Shown here piece by piece: positions 51,126-60,021 of a stretch of DNA of 64,000 nucleotides. A program made the position numbers and the translations under genes. A model generated the notes under the pieces. It saw only the letters and a program-made list of their open reading frames with translations, was not told where the DNA came from and did not search any database. Numbering within the stretch: position 1 is the stretch's first letter; the number at the start of each line of letters is the position of its first letter. The stretch lies in NCBI RefSeq assembly GCF_003591515.1, contig NZ_QZCG01000001.1, positions 248,001 through 312,000 on the forward strand. Reading direction: 5' to 3'. Source of the stretch: Paracoccus onubensis. GTDB lineage: Bacteria; Pseudomonadota; Alphaproteobacteria; Rhodobacterales; Rhodobacteraceae.

Positions 51126-52025
51126 ATGTCCCGCCAGTTACCCAATCTGAACGCCGTCCGCGCATTCGATGCCGCCGCCCGTCATCAAAGCTTTTCGCGG
51201 GCAGCGGACGAGCTTGGCGTCACGCATGGTTCCGTCAGCCGCTATATCAAGAACCTGGAAGCGGAACTTGGGATCCAGCTTTTCGAACGTCGCCACCGGC
51301 AGGTGGCATTGACCCCGGCGGGATCGCGTTATGCGACAATCGTTGCCGAGGCGCTTGTGCTGATCTCACTGGAAACGGGCACGCGGGTGGCCGGTGACGC
51401 CAGAGGAAAAGTGGTGCTGGAAATCGATTCCGATCTGGCGATCCTGTGGTTGATTCCGCGCCTGAACGGCGAGACGCTTGATCAGCTTGGCATCGATCTT
51501 GAGATGCGGTCCTATGCCGAGCCGCCCCGGACGATTGCGCCGGGCACGGATCTTGCCATCACATGGGGCGCGATCGATGCGCCCGGATATTCGCGCGAGC
51601 TGTTTCTGAGCTTCACGACCTTTCCCGTATGCGCTCCCGACCTTGCTTCGGAATTGCGGCGTAACGGATTGGCCGGGCAGCGCCTGATCCATGATCGCAG
51701 CATGGGCAGTTGGGACGAAATATTCCGGCGCAACGGGCTGATGCTGTCCTCGGCTGCCGGTCATCTGACTTTTCACCGTACCTATCTTTGCCTCGATGCG
51801 GCGGCGCGCGGGCTGGGAGTTGCCATCGGCGATGATGTGACCGCTGCCGAACTGCTTGGACAGGGACGGCTGGTCCGGCCGTTCGGACCGGATATCCCGG
51901 GGCGGAAATCCTTCGGGATCTCGACCAGCAACCGGACACCGATCCGCCCGGCGGTGCTGGCGCTGCGCGGCTGGCTGCTGGCGCAGGCCGAGGATCACCG
52001 GCAAAGGATAGAAGCATCGGCTTAG
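51126..52025 (+). CDS. LysR-family regulator (GcvA/AmpR-like subgroup)
   Basis: 299 residues. The N-terminus LPNLNAVRAFDAAARHQSFSRAADELGVTHGSVSRYIKNLE is characteristic of the GcvA/TrpI/AmpR subgroup; the effector domain includes LGIQLFERRHRQVALTPAG and AARGLGVAIGDDVTAAELL. Cytoplasmic. No obvious target besides itself and the divergent small gene. The following 278 nt hold no gene that I can support. Confidence 0.92.
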   Translation: MSRQLPNLNAVRAFDAAARHQSFSRAADELGVTHGSVSRYIKNLEAELGIQLFERRHRQVALTPAGSRYATIVAEALVLISLETGTRVAGDARGKVVLEIDSDLAILWLIPRLNGETLDQLGIDLEMRSYAEPPRTIAPGTDLAITWGAIDAPGYSRELFLSFTTFPVCAPDLASELRRNGLAGQRLIHDRSMGSWDEIFRRNGLMLSSAAGHLTFHRTYLCLDAAARGLGVAIGDDVTAAELLGQGRLVRPFGPDIPGRKSFGISTSNRTPIRPAVLALRGWLLAQAEDHRQRIEASA

Positions 52026-52303
52026 GCCGTTCGGACACAAGTCGTCAGCATGTGAGGCGGCCATCCCGTGAACCGTGGCTGAAACTGCCCGGAACAACGC
52101 GACCGTCACGGCGGCCAAACGGACCGGCAGGGGCATAATCGGGCCGTCTGCCAGCTATGCATCGGCCCGGATTGCTTGCGAAAGCGGCAAGGATATTGGG
52201 ATCACGCGTTTTTCCGGTCGCAAGGCGCGGCATTCTTTTGACCGCAAACACGCCCCGCTGTAAGAGAGCGTCAGCGGCGAGACCGCCGGGAGGACAGATT
52301 TCT

Positions 52304-52981
52304 ATGCGTATGCGTGACACTTTTATCAAACCGATGCACCGGGAAGGGGTCCGGTTCGTGGCGATTTTTGCCGTTGTGACGATCGGCTTGTTCCTTGTCT
52401 CGGAACTGCTTGGCTGGATCGGCGTCGGCCTGACGGTCTGGTGCTATTACTTCTTTCGCGATCCGGTCCGCGTGCCCCCTGCGCGCGGCGGTCTGGTTCT
52501 GAGCCCGGCCGATGGCATCGTCTCGCTGATCGAGCAGGCGGTGCCGCCGAAGGAACTTGGGATGCCCGAAACACCGCTGACCCGTGTCAGCGTGTTCATG
52601 AATGTCTTCAATTGCCATGTGAATCGCAGTCCGGTGGCAGGCGAGGTGGTGTCCATCGCCTATCGTCCGGGGAAATTCTTCAATGCCTCGCTGGACAAGG
52701 CTAGCGCCGATAACGAGCGAAACAGCCTGCGCATCCGCATGGAGGATGGGCGCGAACTGGCGGTTGTGCAGATCGCGGGGCTGGTTGCCCGGCGTATCGT
52801 CTGCTTCGTGAAGCTGCAGGAGCGGTTGCAGGCCGGGGACCGGTTCGGGCTGATCCGGTTCGGATCACGGCTGGATGTCTATCTTCCCGAAGGCGTGACG
52901 CCGCTGGTCAGCATTGGGCAGACGATGGTTGCGGGTGAGACGGTCATCGCGGATTTGATTTCAACCGATCATATCAGGTAA
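52304..52981 (+). CDS. psd: Phosphatidylserine decarboxylase, short (PSD-A) type
   Basis: Converts phosphatidylserine to phosphatidylethanolamine. 225 residues, the short form common in alphaproteobacteria. N-terminal membrane segment [25 protein letters not shown], then [37 protein letters not shown] (catalytic His region) and the self-cleavage site Gly-Ser in [14 protein letters not shown]; the Ser becomes the pyruvoyl group. The ATG at 52304 has GGGAGGACAG upstream. It is 8 nt before pssA. Confidence 0.95.
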   Translation: MRMRDTFIKPMHREGVRFVAIFAVVTIGLFLVSELLGWIGVGLTVWCYYFFRDPVRVPPARGGLVLSPADGIVSLIEQAVPPKELGMPETPLTRVSVFMNVFNCHVNRSPVAGEVVSIAYRPGKFFNASLDKASADNERNSLRIRMEDGRELAVVQIAGLVARRIVCFVKLQERLQAGDRFGLIRFGSRLDVYLPEGVTPLVSIGQTMVAGETVIADLISTDHIR

Positions 52982-52989
52982 AAGGGTCC

Positions 52990-53733
52990 ATGGCAGATCC
53001 TTTGAATGGCCCGAAGGCCGAGTTTTCCCTGTTACAATTATTGCCGAACATGCTGACGATCGCAGCGATTTGCGCGGGGCTGTCAGCTATCAGATTCGGT
53101 GTTCAGGGCAATTATATGCTTGCGGTCCAGCTTATCATCCTTGCCGGTATTCTTGACGGGCTGGATGGGCGCATTGCGCGTTTGCTGGATTGTTGCAGCA
53201 GGCTTGGCGCGGAACTCGATTCACTTGCCGATTTCATGAATTTCGGGGCGGCGCCCGCACTCATCCTTTACTTCTGGGCGTTTCAGGATAATCGCGAGGC
53301 GGCCTGGATCGCGGTTCTGGTATTCGCGATCTGTTGCGGGATACGGCTGGCGCGGTTCAATGTCGGCAGCAAATCCGACAGCGACAATCATGATAACGCT
53401 TATTTTGAAGGTATACCGTCTCCGGCGGGGGCGATGCTTGTCATGATGCCGATGTATCTGTCATTCGCATTCTCGGATTTTCCCCGATTGCCGGATGTGA
53501 TTATCTGCATCTACATGATCATGATCGGCCTTCTTCTGGTCAGCCGGATCCCGACATGGTCATTCAAGACCACCCGGATCCCGCGCGAGAAGGTCAAGTT
53601 CTTCCTGATCGGAGTGGCGGCGATGGGCACCGCTTTGGTGACCTTTCCCTGGGCGATGCTGATCGTGCTTTGCGTCGGGTATGTCGGGATGGTCATCTGG
53701 GCATGTATCGACAGGAAACGTCCTGCGGGCTGA
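52990..53733 (+). CDS. pssA: CDP-diacylglycerol-serine O-phosphatidyltransferase
   Basis: Makes phosphatidylserine from CDP-diacylglycerol and serine. 247 residues, integral membrane protein. The CDP-alcohol phosphotransferase motif D-x2-D-G-x2-A-R-x8-G-x3-D-x3-D is complete in GILDGLDGRIARLLDCCS and RLGAELDSLADF, followed by MNFGAAPAL. Several hydrophobic helices follow. It is between psd and the methyltransferase gene with gaps of 8 and 12 nt, so all three are surely one operon. Confidence 0.95.
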   Translation: MADPLNGPKAEFSLLQLLPNMLTIAAICAGLSAIRFGVQGNYMLAVQLIILAGILDGLDGRIARLLDCCSRLGAELDSLADFMNFGAAPALILYFWAFQDNREAAWIAVLVFAICCGIRLARFNVGSKSDSDNHDNAYFEGIPSPAGAMLVMMPMYLSFAFSDFPRLPDVIICIYMIMIGLLLVSRIPTWSFKTTRIPREKVKFFLIGVAAMGTALVTFPWAMLIVLCVGYVGMVIWACIDRKRPAG

Positions 53734-53745
53734 CAAGGAACGGAC

Positions 53746-54366
53746 ATGGATATCGACGCGGTTCAAACTTCCTATTCCCGGTGGGCCCCGGTCTATGACA
53801 GGACCTTCGGAGCGGTTACCAATGTCGGCAGGCGCCGGACGGTCGAATATATCAACACCCGCCCGGGCAGCGTTCTTGAGGTCGGCGTGGGCACCGGCCT
53901 TGCCCTGCCGTTTTACAACGCGGAAATGGACGTGACAGGGATCGATTTCAGCGAAGAGATGCTGAAGAAGGCGATCGCCAAGGTGCAGCAGCTTGATCTG
54001 GGCCATGTCAGGGAATTGCGGCAGATGGATGCGCGGTCGCTTGACTTCCCGGATAATCATTTCGACACCGTCGCGGCGATGCATGTCCTGTCGGTCGTGC
54101 CTGAGCCCGAGCAAGTGATGTCCGAGATTGCGCGGGTATGCAAACCCGGCGGCAGGGTGGTGATCACCAATCACTTCGCGCGGACCACGGGCGTTCTGGC
54201 GGCGCTGGAGAAGGTTTTTGCGCCGCTTTCGAATGCCATCGGCTGGCATTCCGATTTCAGGATAGAGACTGTCCTGCAAGAGCGGGAGCTGGTGGTCGAG
54301 GAACGAAAGCCGATGCCGCCTCTTGGGATGATGACATTCCTCATGCTGCGAAAAACAGCGAGCTAG
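53746..54366 (+). CDS. pmtA: Phosphatidylethanolamine N-methyltransferase (Rhodobacter-type PmtA)
   Basis: 206-residue SAM-dependent methyltransferase. The N-terminus SYSRWAPVYDRTFGAVTNVGRR is characteristic of Rhodobacter PmtA; the SAM motif is VLEVGVGTGLALPFYN, then VTGIDFSEEML, and MHVLSVVPEPEQVM. The size matches PmtA (about 203). It would methylate phosphatidylethanolamine three times to phosphatidylcholine. Being in the psd-pssA operon strongly supports the lipid role, though UbiE/COQ5-like methyltransferases look similar. Confidence 0.88.
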   Translation: MDIDAVQTSYSRWAPVYDRTFGAVTNVGRRRTVEYINTRPGSVLEVGVGTGLALPFYNAEMDVTGIDFSEEMLKKAIAKVQQLDLGHVRELRQMDARSLDFPDNHFDTVAAMHVLSVVPEPEQVMSEIARVCKPGGRVVITNHFARTTGVLAALEKVFAPLSNAIGWHSDFRIETVLQERELVVEERKPMPPLGMMTFLMLRKTAS

Positions 54367-54381
54367 AACCTGTCACGCCGC

Positions 54382-54502
54382 ATCGGAAACGCAGATTGCT
54401 TGCGTCCCGCGATGGCCGGGGGCGCTGCCCCGTCGCCGGCAGGTCTCTCGAACCAGTGGCGCACCTGCCGGCGACCCCCGAGGTATTTGGACAAAGAAGA
54501 AG
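54382..54502 (+). repeat. Dispersed hairpin repeat, copy D (best stem)
   Basis: Begins ATCGGAAACGCAGATTGCTTG 16 nt after the pmtA stop and ends TATTTGGACAAAGAAGAAG. It has a perfect 12-bp stem: GTCGCCGGCAGG (54432-54443) and CCTGCCGGCGAC (54464-54475) around a 20-nt loop containing CTCGAACCAGTGG. Here the downstream gene is convergent, so the position is consistent with a 3' end element. No encoded protein. Confidence 0.88.
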
Positions 54503-54581
54503 AGGGGGGAAAGCGATCCGGGCGGGCGCGATATGCTTTGGATCTCTTATCTGCCCGGCATGTATCCGGTCCGGATCGTTT

Positions 54582-55493
54582 TCAGTCTGGCCTCTTTCTT
54601 TCGCGGCAAGCGATTTGCGTCTCTGTTCCAGCTGCGGTTGCCGGGCGATTATGCCTGCGGAAATTCAGTGCCACGCTGCACAGGATGATTGTGGCGCCAA
54701 GAAGCGACGGCAGCGACGGGATGACACCCCAGAGGATCCAGGTCACCGACAGTGACCAGACCAGTCCTGAATACCCGAAGGCAGCCAGAAACGAGGCGGG
54801 AGCCATGCGATAGGCGATAGCCGCCATGCCAATCCCAAGGCTGGAAAACGTCGCCGCGCCCCCGAACAGCAACAGGTCGGACAGGTGGATTCCGCTCCAA
54901 TGCCGAAGGGCGGTCGGGGCGATGAACAGCGCCGAGAACAGCGCTCCGAAAAAGGCGATGGTCCACAGGTTGTCATTCGGCGGAATCCAGCGCGCATTGA
55001 TCGCGTTCAGCGCATACATCAGGCTTGAGACGACCACCAGCAGAGCCGACAGCTTGAAGGTCGCACCACCGGGATTGATCGCAATGACGACCCCCAGGAA
55101 ACACAGGCTGACCGACAGCCACGAAGTCAGGCTGACCGGCTCTTTCAGCACGATGCCGGATATGGCGGTGATGAGGACGGGGGACAGAAACAGGATGACG
55201 GTGGCCTCGGCAACCGTAAGCTGTTCTAGCGAGGCGATGTACAGATAGGCGGCCGTCAGCCCGATCGCGCCCCGGATCGCATGAAGGGGAAGATTAGGGG
55301 ATCCGATGGCCAGGCGTCCGGCGGTGCGGGCATGCAGCAGATACAGGGCCGGAAGCGCCACGAGGCTGCGGATCAGAATGATGCAGGAGACATCATAGCG
55401 GTCGATCAGAAGCTTGGTGACACTGTCATTAAGCACATAGCAAAGACCGCTGAAACAGACCAGAATCGCCGCCAGCATCCGCGACGGAGTCAT
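54582..55493 (-). CDS. EamA-family DMT transporter
   Basis: 303-residue inner-membrane protein with ten hydrophobic helices in two EamA repeats; the first repeat has LLIDRYDVSCIILIRSLVALPAL and LEQLTVAEATVILFLSPVLITAISGIVLKEPVS, the second IAYRMAPASFLAAFGYSGLVWSLSVTWILWG. Typical of exporters of amino acids or metabolites; substrate unknown. It is divergent from the PA1024-like flavoprotein gene. Confidence 0.92.
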   Translation of the reverse strand: MTPSRMLAAILVCFSGLCYVLNDSVTKLLIDRYDVSCIILIRSLVALPALYLLHARTAGRLAIGSPNLPLHAIRGAIGLTAAYLYIASLEQLTVAEATVILFLSPVLITAISGIVLKEPVSLTSWLSVSLCFLGVVIAINPGGATFKLSALLVVVSSLMYALNAINARWIPPNDNLWTIAFFGALFSALFIAPTALRHWSGIHLSDLLLFGGAATFSSLGIGMAAIAYRMAPASFLAAFGYSGLVWSLSVTWILWGVIPSLPSLLGATIILCSVALNFRRHNRPATAAGTETQIACRERKRPD

Positions 55494-55687
55494 TGCCGGT
55501 CACCGGAATGAAGGGCGGAAAGCCGGATCATATCGGGAATCGCGAAGATGATCCGAAAGCTTGTGCTGCCGGTATGGATTCGGCGCAATGTTTCACCGGG
55601 AAATGTAATTTTTGCATGATATTCGACCCGTCTTCCGTGTTTGGCACGAAAACAACCCTAAATATCCGTAACTTATAATTTAGTTGT

Positions 55688-55721
55688 ACGTCCAGCAAAA
55701 AAATTATTTGACCAACGTCCA
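55688..55721 (+). promoter_or_regulatory. Direct ACGTCCA repeats upstream of the flavoprotein gene
   Basis: ACGTCCA occurs at 55688-55694 and 55715-55721, 27 bp apart start to start, in the AT-rich 278-nt gap before the plus-strand catabolic operon. TTGACC lies at 55708-55713 between them. The spacing of nearly three helical turns would suit a regulator, but the elements are short and could be chance. Confidence 0.3.
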
Positions 55722-55771
55722 ACATCACTCAATACTGCCGTCAACAAACCAGAATCGACAAGGGGGACGGT

Positions 55772-56746
55772 TTGAGGACTCGCGTGACAGATCTTCTGGG
55801 CATCAGCTATCCGATCATTCAGGGCGGGATGCAGTGGGTCGGCCGTGCCGAACTGGCCTCGGCGGTGTCGAATGCCGGCGGGCTGGGAATCCTGACGGCG
55901 CTGACGCAGCCGGACCCGGATGCGCTACGGGCCGAGATCGCGCGTTGCCGCGCCATGACCGATAAGCCCTTTGGCGTGAATCTGACCATTCTGCCCACGA
56001 CCTCGCCTCCGCCCTACGAAGACTATCTGGAGGCGGCGCTGGATTCAGGGATCAGGGTGATCGAGACGGCCGGACGCAGTCCAAGGGAGTTCATCACCCG
56101 GATCAAGGATGCAGGCGGGGTGATCGTTCACAAATGCACCGCCGTCCGTCATGCAGTATCGGCCGAGCGCGCCGGGGTCGACGCGATTTCCATCGACGGT
56201 TTCGAGGCTGCCGGGCATCCGGGCGAAGACGGTATCGGCGGGTTGATCCTGTTCGCGGCGGCGGCGGGTCAGGTCAGGATTCCGCTGATCGCCTCGGGTG
56301 GGATCGGGACCGGGCAGGGGATGGCGGCGGCGCTGATGCTGGGGGCCGAGGGGATCAATATGGGCACCCGGTTCTGCGCCACGCAGGAGGCGCCGATCCA
56401 TGACAATATCAAACAGGCCATGGTCGATGCCAGCGAACGCGACACCAATCTGATTTTCCGCCCGTTCCGCAATACCGGCCGGGTGCTGAAAAACGGGGTT
56501 TCGGATGAGGTCATCCGGATCGAGCGCCGTCCCGGGGGCGCAGAGTTCGAGGATGTGCGGTCTCTGGTTTCGGGCGCGCGAGGAAAGGCGGCTTTGACCA
56601 GTGGCAAGATTGATGACGGCCTTGTCTGGGCCAGTCAGGTAATGGGGCTGATCGAGGATATCCCCAGTTGCCGGGAACTGATCGACCGGATCGTCAGAGA
56701 TTGCCGAAAGGCGATCGATCGCGGTCAGGCGGCCTTTTCGGGCTGA
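55772..56746 (+). CDS. NAD(P)H:quinone reductase / nitronate monooxygenase-like flavoprotein (PA1024-like)
   Basis: 324-residue FMN-binding TIM-barrel protein. It follows the Pseudomonas PA1024 sequence as I recall it closely: PIIQGGMQWVGRAELASAVSNAGGLGILTALTQP, KPFGVNLTILPT, VHKCTAVRHAVSAERAGVDAISIDGFEAAGHPGED and ASGGIGTGQGMAAALMLGAEGINMGTRF. PA1024 was annotated as 2-nitropropane dioxygenase but shown to be an NADH:quinone reductase, so that is the better guess. Start TTG at 55772 with GGGGGACGG upstream; a GTG at 55784 is possible. It precedes the PotABCD-type operon by 114 nt. Confidence 0.9.
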   Translation: MRTRVTDLLGISYPIIQGGMQWVGRAELASAVSNAGGLGILTALTQPDPDALRAEIARCRAMTDKPFGVNLTILPTTSPPPYEDYLEAALDSGIRVIETAGRSPREFITRIKDAGGVIVHKCTAVRHAVSAERAGVDAISIDGFEAAGHPGEDGIGGLILFAAAAGQVRIPLIASGGIGTGQGMAAALMLGAEGINMGTRFCATQEAPIHDNIKQAMVDASERDTNLIFRPFRNTGRVLKNGVSDEVIRIERRPGGAEFEDVRSLVSGARGKAALTSGKIDDGLVWASQVMGLIEDIPSCRELIDRIVRDCRKAIDRGQAAFSG

Positions 56747-56860
56747 TCACCGGATGCCGGGAACGGCATCGCGCAGGAGGGTGAATTTCCGGCGGTAAAA
56801 GACGCGCCTACCAATCACCAGCACGGCACGGGGAGAGGTGCCGAAAAAAGGGAGGAACTC

Positions 56861-57892
56861 ATGAACAGGAAATATATTCTTGCCGCGCCGGTTATACTTG
56901 CCGCCGGCATGGCGGCAGCCGAGGAAACGGTCAGCTATGCGTCCTATGGCGGCGCCTATCAGGAGGGGGTTCGCAAGGCCATCCTGGACCATTTGCCCGA
57001 AGATCATGGCATGACCGTTGTCGATTACGTGCTGGCGGGCGGCATTCGCGATATCCGCAGCAAGGTCCGCGCCAATGCCGTCGATATCGATGTGGCCGAG
57101 CTTTATGGCGGGCTTTGCGATCTGGCGGCGAAAGAGGGGCTGATCGAGGAGCTCGATTACTCCCAGATCCCGAATGCCAGCGGCATCCCCGAGCATTTGC
57201 GGAATACGCATTGGGTCGGGTTCACCGCCTATAGCACGGTTCTGGCGTATAATACCGATGTTTACGGAGATAATCCGCCAAAGAACTGGGCCGATTTCTT
57301 CGATACCGAGAATTTCCCCGGGCTTCGCGCCATTTCGGCCCAGTCACCGGCCACCAATATGGAAATCGCGTTGATGGCGGATGGGGTGGATAAAGCCGAT
57401 GTCTATCCTGTCGATATGGATCGTGCGATGGCGAAATGGCAGGAATTGCTGCCGGATATCGCGGTCATGTGGTCGTCGGGCGCGCAAGCCACGCAGCTTG
57501 CGACATCGGAAGAGGTCGACATGATCGCAATCTGGGCCGCGCGGATTGATGCCGCCATCGATGAGGGCGCGCCCTATGCCTATACGCTTCAGGATGGGGT
57601 CATGGATGTCGAATGTCTGGTGGTGCCCAAGAATTCGCCCAATCCCGAAGGTGCGATGAAGCTGATCAATCATTTGCTTGATCCGGAATATCAGGCGCGT
57701 TTGCCGGAATTCATCCCCTACGGCCCGATGAATCAGGATGCTTTCGAACAGGGACTGGTCTCGCCCGAGGACGCCGCGAATATCGTGACCAGCAGCGAAA
57801 ATCTGGAAAAACAGCTGATCACCGATATGCCGTGGTGGGCCGATCATCAGACGGAAGCTCAGACCAAATGGGATTCCATAATGCTGCAATGA
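56861..57892 (+). CDS. PotD-like periplasmic binding protein (SBP family 1/8 type)
   Basis: 343-residue extracytoplasmic receptor. Signal peptide MNRKYILAAPVILAAGMAAA, then VSYASYGGAYQEGVRKAIL, a typical start in receptors for polyamines, gamma-aminobutyrate-like and betaine-like compounds. Later segments are GFTAYSTVLAYNTDVYGDNPPKNWADFFD and LVVPKNSPNPEGAMKLINHLLDPEYQA, also typical. GGGAGGAAC precedes the ATG. A stem-loop follows the stop. First gene of a PotDABC-type importer set linked to CoA-ester catabolic genes. Confidence 0.92.
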   Translation: MNRKYILAAPVILAAGMAAAEETVSYASYGGAYQEGVRKAILDHLPEDHGMTVVDYVLAGGIRDIRSKVRANAVDIDVAELYGGLCDLAAKEGLIEELDYSQIPNASGIPEHLRNTHWVGFTAYSTVLAYNTDVYGDNPPKNWADFFDTENFPGLRAISAQSPATNMEIALMADGVDKADVYPVDMDRAMAKWQELLPDIAVMWSSGAQATQLATSEEVDMIAIWAARIDAAIDEGAPYAYTLQDGVMDVECLVVPKNSPNPEGAMKLINHLLDPEYQARLPEFIPYGPMNQDAFEQGLVSPEDAANIVTSSENLEKQLITDMPWWADHQTEAQTKWDSIMLQ

Positions 57893-57901
57893 CGTCCTGA
57901 C

Positions 57902-57930
57902 CGGATGGCGCAGGATTGCTGCGGCATCCG
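57902..57930 (+). other. Stem-loop between PotD-like and ATPase genes
   Basis: CGGATG (57902-57907) pairs with CATCCG (57925-57930); after a G-G mismatch, CGCA and TGCG pair inside, leaving a 7-nt loop. It lies 10 nt after the binding-protein stop. Third example in this window of a stem-loop behind a binding-protein gene. Confidence 0.5.
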
Positions 57931-58003
57931 AGGGACCCTCGTGCGAAATCCAGTGCCGGGCTGACATGGCCGGGCGATCTGATTGCTGAAAGATGGGGCA
58001 AGG

Positions 58004-59098
58004 ATGACGAATTCTTCGACAACGGCATTGCCGGTATCGATCCAGTCATTGTCAAAACATTACGGCGCGGTCCGTGCCGTTGACTCGGTGTCTTTCGATA
58101 TCGATGCGGGTGAATTCCTGACGCTGCTTGGGCCTTCGGGCTCGGGGAAGACCACGCTGCTGATGATGATCGCCGGTTTTACCCGCCCGAATGCGGGCTC
58201 GATCCGTATCGACGGGCAGGAGATCGTTCACCTGCCGCCGCATAAGCGCAATATCGGAATGGTTTTTCAGAATTACGCGCTGTTCCCGCATATGACGGTG
58301 GGTGAAAATGTGGCCTATCCGCTGCGTCTGCGTAAAATCCCCCGTGCCGAGATCGAGGACCGGGTGAACAGGGTTCTGGATCTGGTGCGGCTTGCCGGAT
58401 ATGGCGCGCGCCGGATCACCGAACTGTCGGGCGGGCAAAGACAGCGTATCGCCCTTGCCCGCGCCATCGTGTTCGAACCGCGTATCCTGCTGATGGATGA
58501 ACCGCTTTCGGCGTTGGACAAGCAGTTGCGCGACACCATGCAGATCGAGATCCGCAAGCTGCATGATCGTCTGCGAATGACCACGATTTCGGTGACGCAT
58601 GATCAACGCGAGGCCCTGACCATGTCGGACCGGATCGCGGTGTTCTCGAAAGGCCGGCTTGAGCAGGTGGCGAGTCCGGTCGAGCTGTATGAACGCCCGG
58701 AAAGCCGGTTTATCGCCGGGTTCATCGGTGAATCCAGCTTCCTGCCGCTGCATCGCGACGCGCGGGGCATATGTTTCGGCGATCAGCAGATCAATCTGGC
58801 GCAGGATGCCGATGGCGTCGATGGCGACAGCTTGCTGATGCTGCGGCCCGAGCGTCTGCGGATCGTGTCGCCGGGCGATGTGACCAATATGGATGACAAC
58901 CTGTTCGACGGTCAGGTGGTCACGGCCGCATTTCAGGGGGAATCCCTGCTTTACGAGGTGATGCTGAGTGGCGGGCAGAAAGTGTTTGTCCGCGCCGCCA
59001 ACCGGTCGGAAAACCTGCGTGCCATGCCGCAGGCGGGTGAAAAGGTGACGCTGCGGCTTGGCCGGGCGGATACCAGAATTGTCCGGGCGGGAGGCTGA
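58004..59098 (+). CDS. PotA-like ABC importer ATPase
   Basis: 364-residue ATPase: Walker A GPSGSGKTT, Q-loop VFQNYALFPHMTVGENV, signature LSGGQRQRIALARAI, Walker B ILLMDEPLSALD, H-loop SVTHDQREAL, and a C-terminal TOBE domain (about 275 to the end; LMLRPERLRIV). GAMMTNS-type ATG at 58004 is used; an in-frame TTG at 57983 is possible. Gaps of 2 and 3 nt connect it to the two permease genes. Confidence 0.93.
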   Translation: MTNSSTTALPVSIQSLSKHYGAVRAVDSVSFDIDAGEFLTLLGPSGSGKTTLLMMIAGFTRPNAGSIRIDGQEIVHLPPHKRNIGMVFQNYALFPHMTVGENVAYPLRLRKIPRAEIEDRVNRVLDLVRLAGYGARRITELSGGQRQRIALARAIVFEPRILLMDEPLSALDKQLRDTMQIEIRKLHDRLRMTTISVTHDQREALTMSDRIAVFSKGRLEQVASPVELYERPESRFIAGFIGESSFLPLHRDARGICFGDQQINLAQDADGVDGDSLLMLRPERLRIVSPGDVTNMDDNLFDGQVVTAAFQGESLLYEVMLSGGQKVFVRAANRSENLRAMPQAGEKVTLRLGRADTRIVRAGG

Positions 59099-59100
59099 CG

Positions 59101-60018
59101 ATGGAACCTGCCGCTCTGGCCGAAACCGCAATCCCGCAGGCGCAGCTGGACAGGAACCGCCATACGCTGAACCGTGAACGGCGGCACGAGAACTGGTCCA
59201 TGCTTCGCCTGACCATCCCCGCGCTGCTGATCGTGGGCGTGCTGATGGTCGCCCCGCTGCTATGGCTGCTGTCGATGTCCTTCGTCGATATCGAGGGGAA
59301 TTACGGTCTGGGAAATTACCGGCTGTTCTTTTCCGAGCCGGTCTATGTCGAGATATTCCTGAACACTTTCAAGATCGCGCTGATGGTGACCGTGATCAGC
59401 GTGCTGATGGGCTATCCGGTGGCCTATCTGATGTCGATCCTGCCGCCGAAATGGGCGGGTCCGATGATGCTGGCGGTGCTGGTGCCGTTCTGGACCTCGG
59501 GACTGGTCCGCACCTTTTCATGGCTGATCATTCTGCAAAGAAAGGGCCTGATCAACGAGACGCTGTCATGGCTGAACCTGATCGAGCGGCCGTTGACGCT
59601 GGTGCATAACATGACCGGCACGGTGATCGGCATGGTGCATATCATGATCCCGTTCCTGATCCTGCCGCTTTACGCCTCGATGAAGGCGATAGACGGAAAT
59701 CTGATGCGTGCCGCCGCGAATGTCGGGTCATCGCCGACCCATGCGTTCTTCCGCATCTTCCTGCCGCTGTCGATGCCGGGACTGATTGCCGGAACGATCA
59801 TGATCTTCGTGATGAGCCTTGGCTTCTACATCACGCCCGCATTGCTGGGAGGCGGCAGGGTCAAGATGATCGCCCAGCGCATCGAGGAATCGCTTGCGCT
59901 TTATCCAACCTGGGGTCCGGCGGCGGCGCTTGCCGTTCTTCTTCTGCTCATGACGGCGCTGTGCCTGTGGATCAGCCTGATCCTCGTGCGCAGACTGTCT
60001 CCGGAACGGGTGAGGTAA
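59101..60018 (+). CDS. PotB-like ABC importer permease
   Basis: 305-residue permease with six helices. First helix LTIPALLIVGVLMVAPLLWLLSMSF, family segments FLNTFKIALMVTVISVLMGYPVAYLM and the EAA loop RAAANVGSSPTHAFFRIFLPLSMPG. Its cytoplasmic N-terminus (about 35 residues) is rather long. It forms a heterodimer with the next protein. Confidence 0.93.
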   Translation: MEPAALAETAIPQAQLDRNRHTLNRERRHENWSMLRLTIPALLIVGVLMVAPLLWLLSMSFVDIEGNYGLGNYRLFFSEPVYVEIFLNTFKIALMVTVISVLMGYPVAYLMSILPPKWAGPMMLAVLVPFWTSGLVRTFSWLIILQRKGLINETLSWLNLIERPLTLVHNMTGTVIGMVHIMIPFLILPLYASMKAIDGNLMRAAANVGSSPTHAFFRIFLPLSMPGLIAGTIMIFVMSLGFYITPALLGGGRVKMIAQRIEESLALYPTWGPAAALAVLLLLMTALCLWISLILVRRLSPERVR

Positions 60019-60021
60019 ACG

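Noticed and set aside
12966..54502. Insertion sequences or a CRISPR array as explanation of the four repeats
   Set aside because: Copies are single, 9-28 kb apart, about 120 bp, with no transposase frame, no flanking target duplications that I can see and no regular spacers.
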